Assembly: GCA_964650965.1 (NCBI GenBank)
Contig: CAZYYO010000010.1
Location: 1-50,757, forward strand
DNA: 50,757 nt
Direction: 5' to 3'
Source of the DNA: CAZYYO01 sp964650965
Lineage (GTDB): Bacteria > Bacillota > Clostridia > Lachnospirales > Lachnospiraceae
A program made the position numbers and the translations under genes. This document shows positions 15,185-25,111 of the stretch, piece by piece; the first letter of the stretch is position 1, and every line of letters starts with the position of its first letter. The notes beneath the pieces are model-generated. The model searched no databases, had not been told where the DNA came from, and saw nothing but the letters and a program-made list of their open reading frames with translations.

Positions 15185-18100
15185 TTAAGAAAAATCAAAG
15201 AATGACAACTGGTTGGATTCCGGTAAATCCGTAATGATATTTAAATCACTCAGCAAATCTACGGTACTCTTTCCCACCTTGCCCCGTTCTCTTAAATCAT
15301 CCTTAGACAAGAATTTACCCTGGGCTGCTGCAATCTGCAATGATTCTGCCGCCTTGTCGCCCATGCCGTCAATGGAATTAAAGGGTGGCATTAACCTGCC
15401 GTCAATAATCTGGAAATATCTGGCATCACTGCGATAAATATCCATCGGCCAGAAATCATAGCCTCTGGCGTACATTTCCTGCACAATACGCATATCCCGA
15501 TAGGTGTCCTGCTCCTTCTTAGACAGGCTGTCCTTTCGCTTATCGTAATCACTGATATAATACTCTAGCTTATCTTGTCCCTGACACATCAGCTCATAGC
15601 TGAAGGCTGTGGCTCGAATACTGAAGAAAGCCGCGTAATAGGCCAGGGGATAAAACACCTTGCAGTAGGCAATTCGCCAGGCCATCATAACATAGGCAGC
15701 TGCATGGGCCTTAGGGAACATATACTTAATCTTCTGGCAGGATTCTATGTACCAGTCTGGTACGCCATGGTCTCTCATATCCTTCTGATAGGCTTCCCAC
15801 TTAGGCTCCTTGCCCTTAGCGATAATTCCCTTTCGGGTGCTTTCCATGATCTTAAAGGATTCCTCACTGTCTAAGCCCATATGAATCAAATAGGTCATAA
15901 TATCATCACGCGTACAAATTGCCGTGGAAATAGTTGCCTTTCCTTCCTGAATCAAGGTCTGTGCATTATTCAGCCACACATCCGTTCCGTGACTTAAGCC
16001 GGATATTCGAATCAAATCTGAAAACTCCTGAGGCTTGGCATCTTCTAACATTCCCATAGCAAAATCGGTACCAAATTCCGGGATACCTAGAGTTCCCATC
16101 TTACAGCCTCCAATATCCTTAGGGGTTATTCCAAGAGCGGAGGTATCCTTAAATAGAGACATCACGGCCTGATCATCCAAGGGAATCTTCTGGGCATCTA
16201 AGCCGGTTAAATCCTCTAGCATTCGAATCATGGTAGGATCATCATGTCCTAAGATATCCAGCTTCAGCAGGTTGCTGTCAATGGAATGATAATCAAAATG
16301 TGTGGTGATAATGGTGGATTCCATATCATTGGCGGGATGCTGAACCGGAGTAAAGGAATGAATCTCCTCTCCCACAGGAAGTACAATAATTCCTCCCGGA
16401 TGCTGTCCGGTGGTTCTTCTAACACCTACACAACCCTGCACAATACGGTCAATCTCACAGTTTCTCTTGTGAACGCCCCGTTCCTCATAATAATTCTTAA
16501 TATAGCCAAAGGCGGTTTTATCTGCCAGGGTTCCAATGGTTCCTGCCTTGAAGGTCTGGCCTTCTCCAAAAATAACCTCTGTATATTTATGTGCCTTACT
16601 TTGATAATCACCTGAGAAGTTCAAATCAATATCCGGTTCCTTATTTCCCTTAAATCCCAGGAAGGTTTCAAATGGAATGTCAAAGCCATCTTTCGCCAAA
16701 TCTCTGCCACATACCGGGCACTTTTTATCTGGCATATCACAGCCTGCCCTTCCTGAAAATTCCAGTACCTCTGGAGAATCAAAATCCACATAGTGGCAGT
16801 TCTCACAAATATAGTGAGGGCTTAAGGGATTCACCTCTGTAATACCAGCCATAGTCGCTACAAAGGAGGAACCTACCGAACCACGGGAGCCTACCAGATA
16901 TCCATCCTCATTAGACTTCCACACCAGCTTCTGAGCAATAATATACATTACCGCATACCCATTGCTGATAATAGAATTCAGCTCACGCTCCAGACGCTCT
17001 ACAACTACCTCCGGCAGATCCTCTCCATACATGGAATGAGCCTTGTTATAACAGATATCTCGAAGCATACCATCCGAGTTTTCAATGACCGGTGGACATT
17101 TATCCGGACGTACCGGTGCAATCTTCTCACACATATCCGCAATCTTATTTGGATTGGTAATTACAACCTCTTCTGCCTTTTGTGTGCCAAGATACTGGAA
17201 TTCCTCCAGCATTTCTTCTGTGGTACGAAGATACAAGGGTGCCTGATCATCTGCATCCTTAAAGCCCTTACCAGCCATAATAATACGACGGTACACTTCA
17301 TCCTCCGGATCTAAGAAATGTACATCACAGGTGGCCACCACCGGCTTTTTAAATTCCTCTCCTAATGCTACGATTCGCTCATTGATTTCCTCTAAATCTC
17401 TGGTAGAATTCACTGGGCTGTCTTCTTTTTTCAGCATAAATGCATTGTTGCCCAGCGGTTGAATCTCCAGGTAATCGTAAAACTTCACCAAACGGGAGAT
17501 TTCCTCCTGGGAACGTCCCCCTTCAATGGCACGATACAGCTCCCCAGCCTCACAGGCAGAACCGATAATCAGTCCTTCTCTTAATTTTAGCACCTGGCTT
17601 TTGGGAATCTTGGGACGGCGATAATAATACTCCAGGTTGGACATGGAGATTAACCGATAGAGATTAATTCTTCCCAAATCATTTTTCGCCAAAATAATGC
17701 AGTGATAAGACGGCATCTTACGAATGGTTTCTGTAGAAGCCTGTCCCACTTCATTCACCTGGTCTAAGTCTGTTAATCCCCGCTCCGACAGCATTTCAAT
17801 GAATTTCTTGAAGATAAGTGCGGTACACTCTGCATCATCCACTGCCCGGTGATGATTCTCCAGGGATATATTTAATGCCTTAGCTACCGTATCCAGCTTA
17901 AATCGATTCAAGGATGGCAGCAAATAACGAGCCAGTCCCACCGTATCTACATAGGTATTTTCACAGTCCAGATTCAACCTTCTGCAATTCGCTTCAATAA
18001 AGCTCATATCGAAATCTGCATTATGCGCTACCATAACGCAGCCCTTACAAAACTCCATAAACCTTGGAAGAATGACATCAATTTCTTCTGCAACAATGAC

Positions 18101-19645
18101 CATATCATCCCGAATTCCCGTTAACTGTTCAATTTGAAAGGGAATGGGCTCTCTTGGATTCACAAATTCTGAGAAACGGTCTGTAATATTTCCATCCTCA
18201 ATCTTAACTGCACCGATTTCGATAATCTTGTTCTTACCGGAATTAAAACCAGTGGTCTCCAAATCAAATACTACATAGGTATCGGTCAGCTGCTGTCCCT
18301 GGCTTCTGGTAACAATTCCCTTCAGATCATCCACCAAATAGGCTTCCACACCATATATTACCTTAAAATCCTCATCCGGTGAAACAGAATGGTCCGCATC
18401 AGGAAATGCCTGCACGGCACCATGGTCTGTAATGGCAATGGCCTTGTGTCCCCAGGACTTAGCTCTCTTAATAATATCCTTTACATCAGACACTCCGTCC
18501 ATATCGCTCATCTTGGTATGGCAATGAAGCTCTACTCTTTTTTCCGGAGATAAGTCTGTTCTAGATGAGGTGAAGTCAGGAATGGTCATCATACCAAAGA
18601 GAGACCCGATGGTTAATTCATTATCAAATTTATCAATGGTAGTAACACCTTTTATTTTCAGGAATGCTCCCACCTTCAGATTCCCGGTAAGCTCTGCCAC
18701 CTGGTCATTTCTTACAAATAATTTTAAAACAATCGTATCTGTGAAATCCGTAACGGAGAAGATTACAATGGTTTTCTCATTTCTGATTTCCCGGGTCTCT
18801 AAGGCAATCACCTTGCCTCGAATAACTACTTCTCCCAAATCTCCACGAATATCTTCGATAGGCATTGCCTCTTCTTCAAAGTCTCTGCCATAGATAACAT
18901 CCGGGCGACTGGAACGCTTCAGGCTGCCATTTCTTCCACCGGCACCGCCTCGCCGTTCTGTCTTTCCCTTAAATCCACCTTTTTTCGTATAATCGAAGGT
19001 TTTCTTCTCTTCCTCTTTGGAAGGATCCTCATCCTTTTCCATTAACTCCTTCTGCTGCTGAAGCCGCTGGTTCTTCTCAACGATTTCCCGTACTTCATTT
19101 TCAATCTGAATAGCACTTTTCTTGCCATACTTGCTCTTCTTAGGGCTCTTGTATTGAAAATCAATAATTAATTTCTGTCCGCATCGCTCACAGAATATCT
19201 TATCTAAGATATCGTGCAGCTCCCCTTCTCTTCCATGGGCAATGACGGTATCCTCTAGGGTAATCAGTAAATGATTCTCCTTATCAAATACAAAATCTGC
19301 CTTTTTAAATACGCCGAACATAACAGAGCTGTAAGCATCTAATTCCTCTAAAATGCTGTCCTGATACATATCATATAATGCTTTTGGGGAATACTGGCTT
19401 GACAGGGTGAATCGTTCCACAATCTTAACTGCAACATTTTGTTTTCCGAAAAATTGCTTCTTAATCTCATCCTCCAGACTCCAGATTCTTCGCTTTGGAA
19501 TCAGGGAACCGCAACAAAGGTAAATACGCAATGCATCTTTTGCTGCATTGGTACTTACCTTCTCTACAGTTGCTTCATCAAGAATCTTCTCCAAATCCTT
19601 ATCTGTTATAAAATTGGGAAATAGTTCACGAAATCCCCTTGCCAT
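15185..19645 (-). CDS. polC: DNA polymerase III alpha subunit, PolC type
   Basis: PolC is the main replicative polymerase of Firmicutes with a built-in proofreading exonuclease. The 1486-aa protein is full length. In order I see an N-terminal domain with a Lys/Arg-rich linker (about 165-245), an OB fold (about 265-345), and a PHP domain split around residue 370 (RVELHCHTKMSDMDG). The DEDD exonuclease is inserted at about 455-625 (VVFDLETTG, HNADFDMSF, HHRAVDDAEC). Next is a zinc-binding segment at about 948-985 (ENCHYVDF, KKCPVCGRD), then the polymerase core with the catalytic EPDIDLNFSG near residue 1000. It starts three bases after the ispG stop and ends the uppS-polC operon. Confidence 0.98.
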   Translation of the reverse strand: MARGFRELFPNFITDKDLEKILDEATVEKVSTNAAKDALRIYLCCGSLIPKRRIWSLEDEIKKQFFGKQNVAVKIVERFTLSSQYSPKALYDMYQDSILEELDAYSSVMFGVFKKADFVFDKENHLLITLEDTVIAHGREGELHDILDKIFCERCGQKLIIDFQYKSPKKSKYGKKSAIQIENEVREIVEKNQRLQQQKELMEKDEDPSKEEEKKTFDYTKKGGFKGKTERRGGAGGRNGSLKRSSRPDVIYGRDFEEEAMPIEDIRGDLGEVVIRGKVIALETREIRNEKTIVIFSVTDFTDTIVLKLFVRNDQVAELTGNLKVGAFLKIKGVTTIDKFDNELTIGSLFGMMTIPDFTSSRTDLSPEKRVELHCHTKMSDMDGVSDVKDIIKRAKSWGHKAIAITDHGAVQAFPDADHSVSPDEDFKVIYGVEAYLVDDLKGIVTRSQGQQLTDTYVVFDLETTGFNSGKNKIIEIGAVKIEDGNITDRFSEFVNPREPIPFQIEQLTGIRDDMVIVAEEIDVILPRFMEFCKGCVMVAHNADFDMSFIEANCRRLNLDCENTYVDTVGLARYLLPSLNRFKLDTVAKALNISLENHHRAVDDAECTALIFKKFIEMLSERGLTDLDQVNEVGQASTETIRKMPSYHCIILAKNDLGRINLYRLISMSNLEYYYRRPKIPKSQVLKLREGLIIGSACEAGELYRAIEGGRSQEEISRLVKFYDYLEIQPLGNNAFMLKKEDSPVNSTRDLEEINERIVALGEEFKKPVVATCDVHFLDPEDEVYRRIIMAGKGFKDADDQAPLYLRTTEEMLEEFQYLGTQKAEEVVITNPNKIADMCEKIAPVRPDKCPPVIENSDGMLRDICYNKAHSMYGEDLPEVVVERLERELNSIISNGYAVMYIIAQKLVWKSNEDGYLVGSRGSVGSSFVATMAGITEVNPLSPHYICENCHYVDFDSPEVLEFSGRAGCDMPDKKCPVCGRDLAKDGFDIPFETFLGFKGNKEPDIDLNFSGDYQSKAHKYTEVIFGEGQTFKAGTIGTLADKTAFGYIKNYYEERGVHKRNCEIDRIVQGCVGVRRTTGQHPGGIIVLPVGEEIHSFTPVQHPANDMESTIITTHFDYHSIDSNLLKLDILGHDDPTMIRMLEDLTGLDAQKIPLDDQAVMSLFKDTSALGITPKDIGGCKMGTLGIPEFGTDFAMGMLEDAKPQEFSDLIRISGLSHGTDVWLNNAQTLIQEGKATISTAICTRDDIMTYLIHMGLDSEESFKIMESTRKGIIAKGKEPKWEAYQKDMRDHGVPDWYIESCQKIKYMFPKAHAAAYVMMAWRIAYCKVFYPLAYYAAFFSIRATAFSYELMCQGQDKLEYYISDYDKRKDSLSKKEQDTYRDMRIVQEMYARGYDFWPMDIYRSDARYFQIIDGRLMPPFNSIDGMGDKAAESLQIAAAQGKFLSKDDLRERGKVGKSTVDLLSDLNIITDLPESNQLSFFDFS

Positions 19646-19648
19646 TCT

Positions 19649-20704
19649 TTATTCACTCCAATGTAATAATTCATATCGCAGGGCTTCTAACAGCTGATCC
19701 TCTGGAACCTTCTTATAGATTTCACCATGCTTAATTAACAGCCCTTCTCCAATACCACCTGCGATTCCCAAATCTGCTTCCTTAGCCTCTCCAGGACCAT
19801 TTACCACACAGCCCATAACAGCCACCTTCAGGTTCAACGGAATGTCTGCCACCATATTCTCCACCTGATTTGCCAGGGAAATCAAATCAATCTTAGTACG
19901 ACCACAGGTTGGACAGGACACCACTTCAATTCCTCCGGTACGAAGCCCTAACGTACGAAGAATCAGCTTGGCAGACTTAATTTCCTCTAAGGGGTCTCCA
20001 GTAAGAGACACACGAATGGTATCTCCAATTCCCTGATTTAAGATCAGTCCAAGTCCAATGGAGGACTTAATATTACCGCTGATAATAGTTCCTGATTCTG
20101 TAATACCTACGTGAAGAGGATAATTTGTCTTTTGGGCAATCAGTTCATGAGCGGCAACGCACATCATTACATCTGAGGACTTAATACTAATTACAAGATT
20201 ATCATATCCCATATTTTCAATTAGCTTCACCTTATCTAAGGCACTTTCCACAATTCCTTCTGCCGTTACCCCATGATACTTCTCTACCAGTTCTTTTTCT
20301 AAGGAGCCGCTGTTAACGCCTACACGAATAGGGATATTTCGTTCCCTGGCCACATCTACCACAGCCTGAATGCGATCAATGCTTCCTATATTTCCAGGAT
20401 TAATACGAATCTTATCCGCACCATGCTCCATGGCAGCAATAGCCAGACGATAATCAAAATGGATATCTGCTACCACTGGAATACTTACCTGCTTCTTAAT
20501 CTCCGCTAAGGCCTGTGCTGCTTCCATGGTGGGAACGGCACAGCGAATAATATCGCAGCCTGCATTGGTAAGTGCCTGAATCTGGGCAACCGTTGCAGCC
20601 ACATCCTCGGTTTTGGTATTGGTCATGGATTGTATTAAAATCGGGTTGCCACCACCAATGACACGATTTCCTATATGAACCTCTTTGGTTATTCTTCTAT
20701 CCAT
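19649..20704 (-). CDS. ispG: 4-hydroxy-3-methylbut-2-en-1-yl diphosphate synthase (GcpE)
   Basis: IspG is the 4Fe-4S enzyme making HMBPP in the MEP isoprenoid pathway. The 351-aa product has the TIM-barrel half (GNPILIQSMTNTKTEDV, RCAVPTMEAAQAL, VADIHFDYRLA). The C-terminal iron-sulfur half contains SCPTCGRTKIDL and VMGCVVNGPGEAKEADLG, which supply the three cluster cysteines. It lies between rseP and polC, the place of proS in B. subtilis, and shares the operon with dxr, another MEP enzyme, and with uppS, which consumes the product. Confidence 0.97.
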   Translation of the reverse strand: MDRRITKEVHIGNRVIGGGNPILIQSMTNTKTEDVAATVAQIQALTNAGCDIIRCAVPTMEAAQALAEIKKQVSIPVVADIHFDYRLAIAAMEHGADKIRINPGNIGSIDRIQAVVDVARERNIPIRVGVNSGSLEKELVEKYHGVTAEGIVESALDKVKLIENMGYDNLVISIKSSDVMMCVAAHELIAQKTNYPLHVGITESGTIISGNIKSSIGLGLILNQGIGDTIRVSLTGDPLEEIKSAKLILRTLGLRTGGIEVVSCPTCGRTKIDLISLANQVENMVADIPLNLKVAVMGCVVNGPGEAKEADLGIAGGIGEGLLIKHGEIYKKVPEDQLLEALRYELLHWSE

Positions 20705-20732
20705 TGTTCTCTCCTAACTGATACTGCATTCT

Positions 20733-21767
20733 TTACATAAAGAGCTTTCGTACATCATTAAACATAACAAACACCATTAAAGTCATTAACAGGCAAAATC
20801 CAACAAAATGGACTTTCCCTTCAATTTCTTCATCAATTTTCTTTCTTCTGATTGCTTCCACAATAAAGAACAGAAGCCGTCCTCCGTCCAATGCAGGCAG
20901 TGGCAGAAGATTCATTACTCCCAAGTTGGCTGACAAAAGAATTGCAATATTCATCATACTCATAACCACATAGAATACACCAGAGCTGACACTTTCGTTA
21001 TAGGTATCTCCAATAGTCTTTACAATTCCCACAGGTCCCGACATTTCATTAAAGGATATTTTGCCAGTTACCAGCATCTTCAAGCTTTCAAAGGTAACGT
21101 AAATCTGATATTTCATTTCATAGAAGCCATACTGCACCGCTTCTATAAAGCTGGCTTTGGTTCTTTCATTGTTTTTGGACAGTCCCAGAAGATATCTGCC
21201 GCTTTCCTCATCATAGACCGGCTTTAAGGTTACTTCCTGCTGCTTGCCATCTCTCTCATATACCAGGGTAACATCCTCTCCCGGATGGAAAAATGTATAA
21301 ACGCTTACCTCTTGATAGAAATGCACATTGTAGCCATCTAAGGACACAATCCGGTCTCCCTCTTCCATTCCATTCTCCTGTGCAGAATAGCCATCTATAG
21401 TTCCACTAATCACCGGCTTATCAAAACCAATGCAGGAAATTAAAATGACAGAGAGAATATATGCCAGAATAAAGTTAAAAATTGGTCCAGCTGCCACCAC
21501 AAGAAACCGCTGCCATACCGGTTTATTGTTAAAAGCTCTGCCATCCTTACTTTCCTCGTCCTCTCCCTCCATCATGCAGGCTCCTCCAAAGGGAAGAAGC
21601 TTCAGGGAATATGTGGTCTCCCCCCTGGTAAATCCAAACAGGGTAGGTCCAAGGCCCAAAGAAAATTCATTTACCTTAATTCCACAACGCTTGGCAACAA
21701 GGAAATGTCCCAGCTCATGGAAAATAATAATAAAACTAAAAATAATAATTGCAAGTATAATATTCAA
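20733..21767 (-). CDS. rseP: Site-2 intramembrane metalloprotease RseP/RasP
   Basis: This 344-aa polytopic protease cleaves anti-sigma factors and signal-peptide remnants within the membrane. The zinc site is HELGH at residues 17-21 in the first transmembrane helix. A PDZ domain spans about 110-190, and the third zinc ligand region is PLPALDGGR near residue 295 in a later helix. The start is TTG at 21765-21767, two bases after the dxr stop, with a GGTGG-like weak ribosome binding site. It is part of uppS-cdsA-dxr-rseP-ispG-polC. Confidence 0.96.
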   Translation of the reverse strand: MNIILAIIIFSFIIIFHELGHFLVAKRCGIKVNEFSLGLGPTLFGFTRGETTYSLKLLPFGGACMMEGEDEESKDGRAFNNKPVWQRFLVVAAGPIFNFILAYILSVILISCIGFDKPVISGTIDGYSAQENGMEEGDRIVSLDGYNVHFYQEVSVYTFFHPGEDVTLVYERDGKQQEVTLKPVYDEESGRYLLGLSKNNERTKASFIEAVQYGFYEMKYQIYVTFESLKMLVTGKISFNEMSGPVGIVKTIGDTYNESVSSGVFYVVMSMMNIAILLSANLGVMNLLPLPALDGGRLLFFIVEAIRRKKIDEEIEGKVHFVGFCLLMTLMVFVMFNDVRKLFM

Positions 21768-21768
21768 A

Positions 21769-22911
21769 CTACCACCGACTCTCTATAAATTCATAGGTTG
21801 CTGCCTCTGTGTCTAACACTTCATCTAATGTAGGATTCTCGCAAAATGCTATATGCTCCATAGCTGCATGTATAATCTCTGGAATTTGCAGAAAATGTAT
21901 TTCATCCTTTAGGAATTTGGCAACCGCCTTTTCATTTGCTGCATTTAATATAGTAGGGACATTTCCTCCCTGCTGTGCTGCCTGATAAGCCAGCTGCAAT
22001 CCGGTAAAGGTATCCATATCCGGCTGTTCAAAGGTCAGCTCATGTACCTTGAATAAATCCAGCTTCTCCTGATTCATGGGAAGTCTCTTAGGATAATACA
22101 GGGCATACTGAATAGGCAGACACATGTCTGGTACACCCAGCTGGGCAATAACAGCTCCATCATCATATTCTACTGCAGAATGGATAATACTTTGTGGATG
22201 AACCACTACCTGAATACGGTCTAAGCCAACCCCAAAGAGCCATTTCGCTTCCATTACCTCTAAGCCCTTATTTACCAGGGTAGCAGAATCAATGGTGATT
22301 TTCTTACCCATGGACCAGTTAGGATGATTTAGTGCATCCCCTAAGGTAACATGCTGCAGTTCTTCTCTTGTCTTACCACGGAACGGTCCACCGGAAGCAG
22401 TGAGAAGAATGCGGCAGATATGATTCTCCTCTTCTCCCTGAAGAGATTGGAATATGGCACTGTGCTCACTGTCTACCGGAAGAATGGATACCCCCATCTT
22501 CTTTGCTAAAGGCATAATAATATGTCCTGCTGTAACCAGAGTCTCTTTATTGGCCAATGCAATGGTCTTACCAGCTTCAATGGCTGCAATCGTAGGTCGA
22601 ATTCCTAACATTCCCACAATAGCGGTAACAAGAATTTCAGAATCAGCCACAGTGGCTACCTGCAGCAACCCATCCATACCGCTGTATATTTTCACCGGCA
22701 GATCCTTCACCTTTTCTCTTAGACTGATAGCATCTGCTTCCTCCCAAACCGCTGCAAGGCTTGGATGGAATTCCCGAATCTGTTCTTCTAATAATGTAAT
22801 ATTTCTTCCCGCTGCCAAAGCAAGAACCTGTAAATCCTGTTTTTCTCGTACAATGGTTAAGGTCTGGGTTCCAATGGAACCGGTAGATCCAATAATTGCA
22901 ATCTTCTTCAT
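21769..22911 (-). CDS. dxr: 1-deoxy-D-xylulose-5-phosphate reductoisomerase
   Basis: Dxr converts DXP to MEP with NADPH. The 380-aa product begins with the Rossmann motif IIGSTGSIGTQTL and has LANKETLVTAGH. The metal-binding and active-site segments are PVDSEHSAIFQ and TASGGPFRG. The NHPNWSMGKKITIDSATL region and the C-terminal helical domain are complete. It lies 38 bases after cdsA and two before rseP. Confidence 0.98.
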   Translation of the reverse strand: MKKIAIIGSTGSIGTQTLTIVREKQDLQVLALAAGRNITLLEEQIREFHPSLAAVWEEADAISLREKVKDLPVKIYSGMDGLLQVATVADSEILVTAIVGMLGIRPTIAAIEAGKTIALANKETLVTAGHIIMPLAKKMGVSILPVDSEHSAIFQSLQGEEENHICRILLTASGGPFRGKTREELQHVTLGDALNHPNWSMGKKITIDSATLVNKGLEVMEAKWLFGVGLDRIQVVVHPQSIIHSAVEYDDGAVIAQLGVPDMCLPIQYALYYPKRLPMNQEKLDLFKVHELTFEQPDMDTFTGLQLAYQAAQQGGNVPTILNAANEKAVAKFLKDEIHFLQIPEIIHAAMEHIAFCENPTLDEVLDTEAATYEFIESRW

Positions 22912-22949
22912 GTTATATTCCTCTATCTGTTGAACATCTGTGAAATCAC

Positions 22950-23750
22950 TTAAAACAATAGGGTTGCCAGGAAATAAATAATCGGTGCTGTAATGATCAC
23001 ACTGTCAAAACGATCCATAATGCCGCCATGTCCAGGAATCAGCTTGCCATAATCCTTAATTTCATAATTTCTCTTAATAGCTGATGCAGCCAAATCTCCC
23101 ACCATGGAAATTAATGCTCCAACTCCTGAAATACATGCCAGCAAAACAATTTCTCTTACATCTATTTGCATCTGTCCTCGCAGTATATAGCAATACAATG
23201 CGGTTAGAAGAGCCGCTCCAATTACGCCACCTACTGCTCCTTCAACGGATTTCTTAGGGCTAAGCTTGGGAGACATCTTGTGCTTTCCAATTAACATCCC
23301 TACGCAATAAGCACAGGTATCACAGCCCCAGGAACACAGGAAGATAAGCCATACAAGATATTCTCCAGCTGCCAGCTCTCTCGTCTGGTAAATAAAGGAC
23401 AGCATCACCGCCACATAAAATACGGCAAAAAATCCAGCCATCACCTGGTCTGCCTTGTATTTGGGATAGGAAAATACATAGACTCCTAAAAGTAAAATTA
23501 ATAAGATAATCACAAACATCATGGCATCTGGAATGAAATGGAAGAACAAGTTGGCATAATAAACCACGCCTCCCAGATATCCTACCAATCCTACCAATGA
23601 TTTCTCAATATGAAATACGCGGTATATCTCGAACATACCAATCATAGAAATCACTGCCAGAGATACTAACAGCACATTGCCTCCTGTAATAATCAAAAGC
23701 AGTGCCAACGCAACCAGCACAATACCACTTAGCAATCTTGTTTTAAACAT
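22950..23750 (-). CDS. cdsA: Phosphatidate cytidylyltransferase
   Basis: CdsA makes CDP-diacylglycerol from phosphatidate and CTP in the membrane, the branch point of phospholipid synthesis. The 266-aa protein has about eight hydrophobic segments and the family signature near the C-terminus (SMVGDLAASAIKRNYEIKD ... LIPGHGGIMDRFDS), including the catalytic Asp residues. The conserved SPKKSVEG occurs earlier. It follows uppS by eight bases. Confidence 0.97.
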   Translation of the reverse strand: MFKTRLLSGIVLVALALLLIITGGNVLLVSLAVISMIGMFEIYRVFHIEKSLVGLVGYLGGVVYYANLFFHFIPDAMMFVIILLILLLGVYVFSYPKYKADQVMAGFFAVFYVAVMLSFIYQTRELAAGEYLVWLIFLCSWGCDTCAYCVGMLIGKHKMSPKLSPKKSVEGAVGGVIGAALLTALYCYILRGQMQIDVREIVLLACISGVGALISMVGDLAASAIKRNYEIKDYGKLIPGHGGIMDRFDSVIITAPIIYFLATLLF

Positions 23751-23758
23751 AACCTCTC

Positions 23759-24457
23759 CTATACCTTTCCATATCTTCTGTCACGACTATTATACGCTTC
23801 CACTGCCTGCTTTAACTCATTTTCATGGAAATCAGGCCATGGGACATTTGTAAAATAAAACTCAGAATATGCCAGCTGCCACAGTAAATAATTGGACAAC
23901 CGTTGTTCTCCACTGGTGCGAATCAATAAATCCGGGTCAGGAATATCACTGGTATCTAAGTAGCCGGCAAATACCTCTTCCGTAATTTCATCAATTCCCA
24001 GCTTATCTCCTGCAATATCTCTGGTCATATGCTTCATTGCACGAATCATTTCGTCCCGACTGCCATAATTAATAGCAATGGTAAGATTTAATCCGGTATA
24101 TTCTGAAGATTCTGCCTCCAGGGTAATGATTTTTTCCTGCATTTTCTGGTCCAGACGATGAATATCTCCAATAACACGCACTCTCATATTATTCTTCTTG
24201 GCAGTTTTCAAACAGGTCTTCAGGTAATTATCCAACAAAGACATTAACGCTGCCACCTCATCCTGGGGTCGGTTCCAGTTCTCTGTAGAGAAAGCATACA
24301 GGGTCAAATATTTTATTCCCATATCATTTGCAGCCTTGGCTACGGTTTCCACATTTTTTGCCCCTGCGGTATGACCATAGGTTCTTGGCATTCCCTTTGC
24401 CTTGGCCCATCTTCCATTTCCGTCTAATATAATTGCTACATGCTGCGGTATCTTCAT
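23759..24457 (-). CDS. uppS: Undecaprenyl diphosphate synthase (cis-prenyltransferase)
   Basis: UppS extends farnesyl diphosphate to the C55 carrier lipid for cell-wall synthesis. The 232-aa protein carries ILDGNGRWAKAKG, with the catalytic Asp at residue 12. It also has GHTAGAKNV, TLYAFSTENWNR, NYGSRDEM and the C-terminal DLLIRTSGEQRLSN(Y/F)LLWQ-type dimer motif. The ATG at 24455-24457 has AGGAGG nearby. It is first in the uppS-polC operon, separated from frr by a terminator-like hairpin. Confidence 0.98.
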   Translation of the reverse strand: MKIPQHVAIILDGNGRWAKAKGMPRTYGHTAGAKNVETVAKAANDMGIKYLTLYAFSTENWNRPQDEVAALMSLLDNYLKTCLKTAKKNNMRVRVIGDIHRLDQKMQEKIITLEAESSEYTGLNLTIAINYGSRDEMIRAMKHMTRDIAGDKLGIDEITEEVFAGYLDTSDIPDPDLLIRTSGEQRLSNYLLWQLAYSEFYFTNVPWPDFHENELKQAVEAYNSRDRRYGKV

Positions 24458-24503
24458 ACTGGCACCTCCTTATACATGGTAAATATACTGCCTGGGTAAA
24501 CAG

Positions 24504-24530
24504 AAAAAGGCACAGTACATGTGCCTTTTT
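24504..24530 (-). terminator. Terminator between frr and uppS
   Basis: An 11-bp stem (AAAAAGGCACA / TGTGCCTTTTT) with a 5-nt loop lies between the two genes. T runs follow on both strands, and it lies 12 bases past the frr stop on the minus strand. No strong uppS promoter follows it, so partial read-through is likely. Confidence 0.8.
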
Positions 24531-24542
24531 TCTTTCAAAAGA

Positions 24543-25097
24543 TTATACTGTCAAAATCTCTTTCGTCTTTACTTCTACGGCTTTGTCAATCTCTCCGATA
24601 AATCTATCGGTAAGCTTCTGTGTATCCTCTTCTAATTCTTTGATTTCATCTTCTGAGATATCTGTTTCTTTTCCTAATTTCTTAAAGGAATCATTGGCAT
24701 CTCTTCTAATGTTTCGGATTGCCACCTTGGCATTCTCGCCCTTTTTCTTAATATCCTTGGCCAGCTCTTTACGTCTGTCTTCTGTTAGTTCAGGAAATAC
24801 AAGACGAATGACCTTACCATCATTGGTAGGATTAATTCCCAGGTCAGAAGTAAGAATTGCCTTCTCAATCTCCTTTACCAGAGAAGCCTCCCAAGGCTGA
24901 ATCTGTATCATTCTTGGCTCAGGCACACTAACATTTGCCACCTGCTGTAATGCTGTTGGAGCACCATAATAATCCACCTGGATTCTATCTAACACATGGG
25001 GATTGGCACGACCTGCACGTATGGTGGTATATTCCTCAATTAAATTATTGTAGGATTTCTTCATCTTTGATTCAAAGGGTTCTATTCTGCTATCCAT
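24543..25097 (-). CDS. frr: Ribosome recycling factor
   Basis: RRF splits post-termination ribosomes together with EF-G. The 184-aa protein has the typical long three-helix bundle (SYNNLIEEYTTIRAGRANPH, VRNIRRDAND-like VAIRNIRRDAND) and full length. The start is ATG 25095-25097, with GGAGG eight bases upstream. An ATG at 25110-25112 overlapping the pyrH stop would place that site inside the gene and is rejected. It is 14 bases after pyrH. Confidence 0.98.
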   Translation of the reverse strand: MDSRIEPFESKMKKSYNNLIEEYTTIRAGRANPHVLDRIQVDYYGAPTALQQVANVSVPEPRMIQIQPWEASLVKEIEKAILTSDLGINPTNDGKVIRLVFPELTEDRRKELAKDIKKKGENAKVAIRNIRRDANDSFKKLGKETDISEDEIKELEEDTQKLTDRFIGEIDKAVEVKTKEILTV

Positions 25098-25111
25098 ATT
25101 ATCGTCCTCCA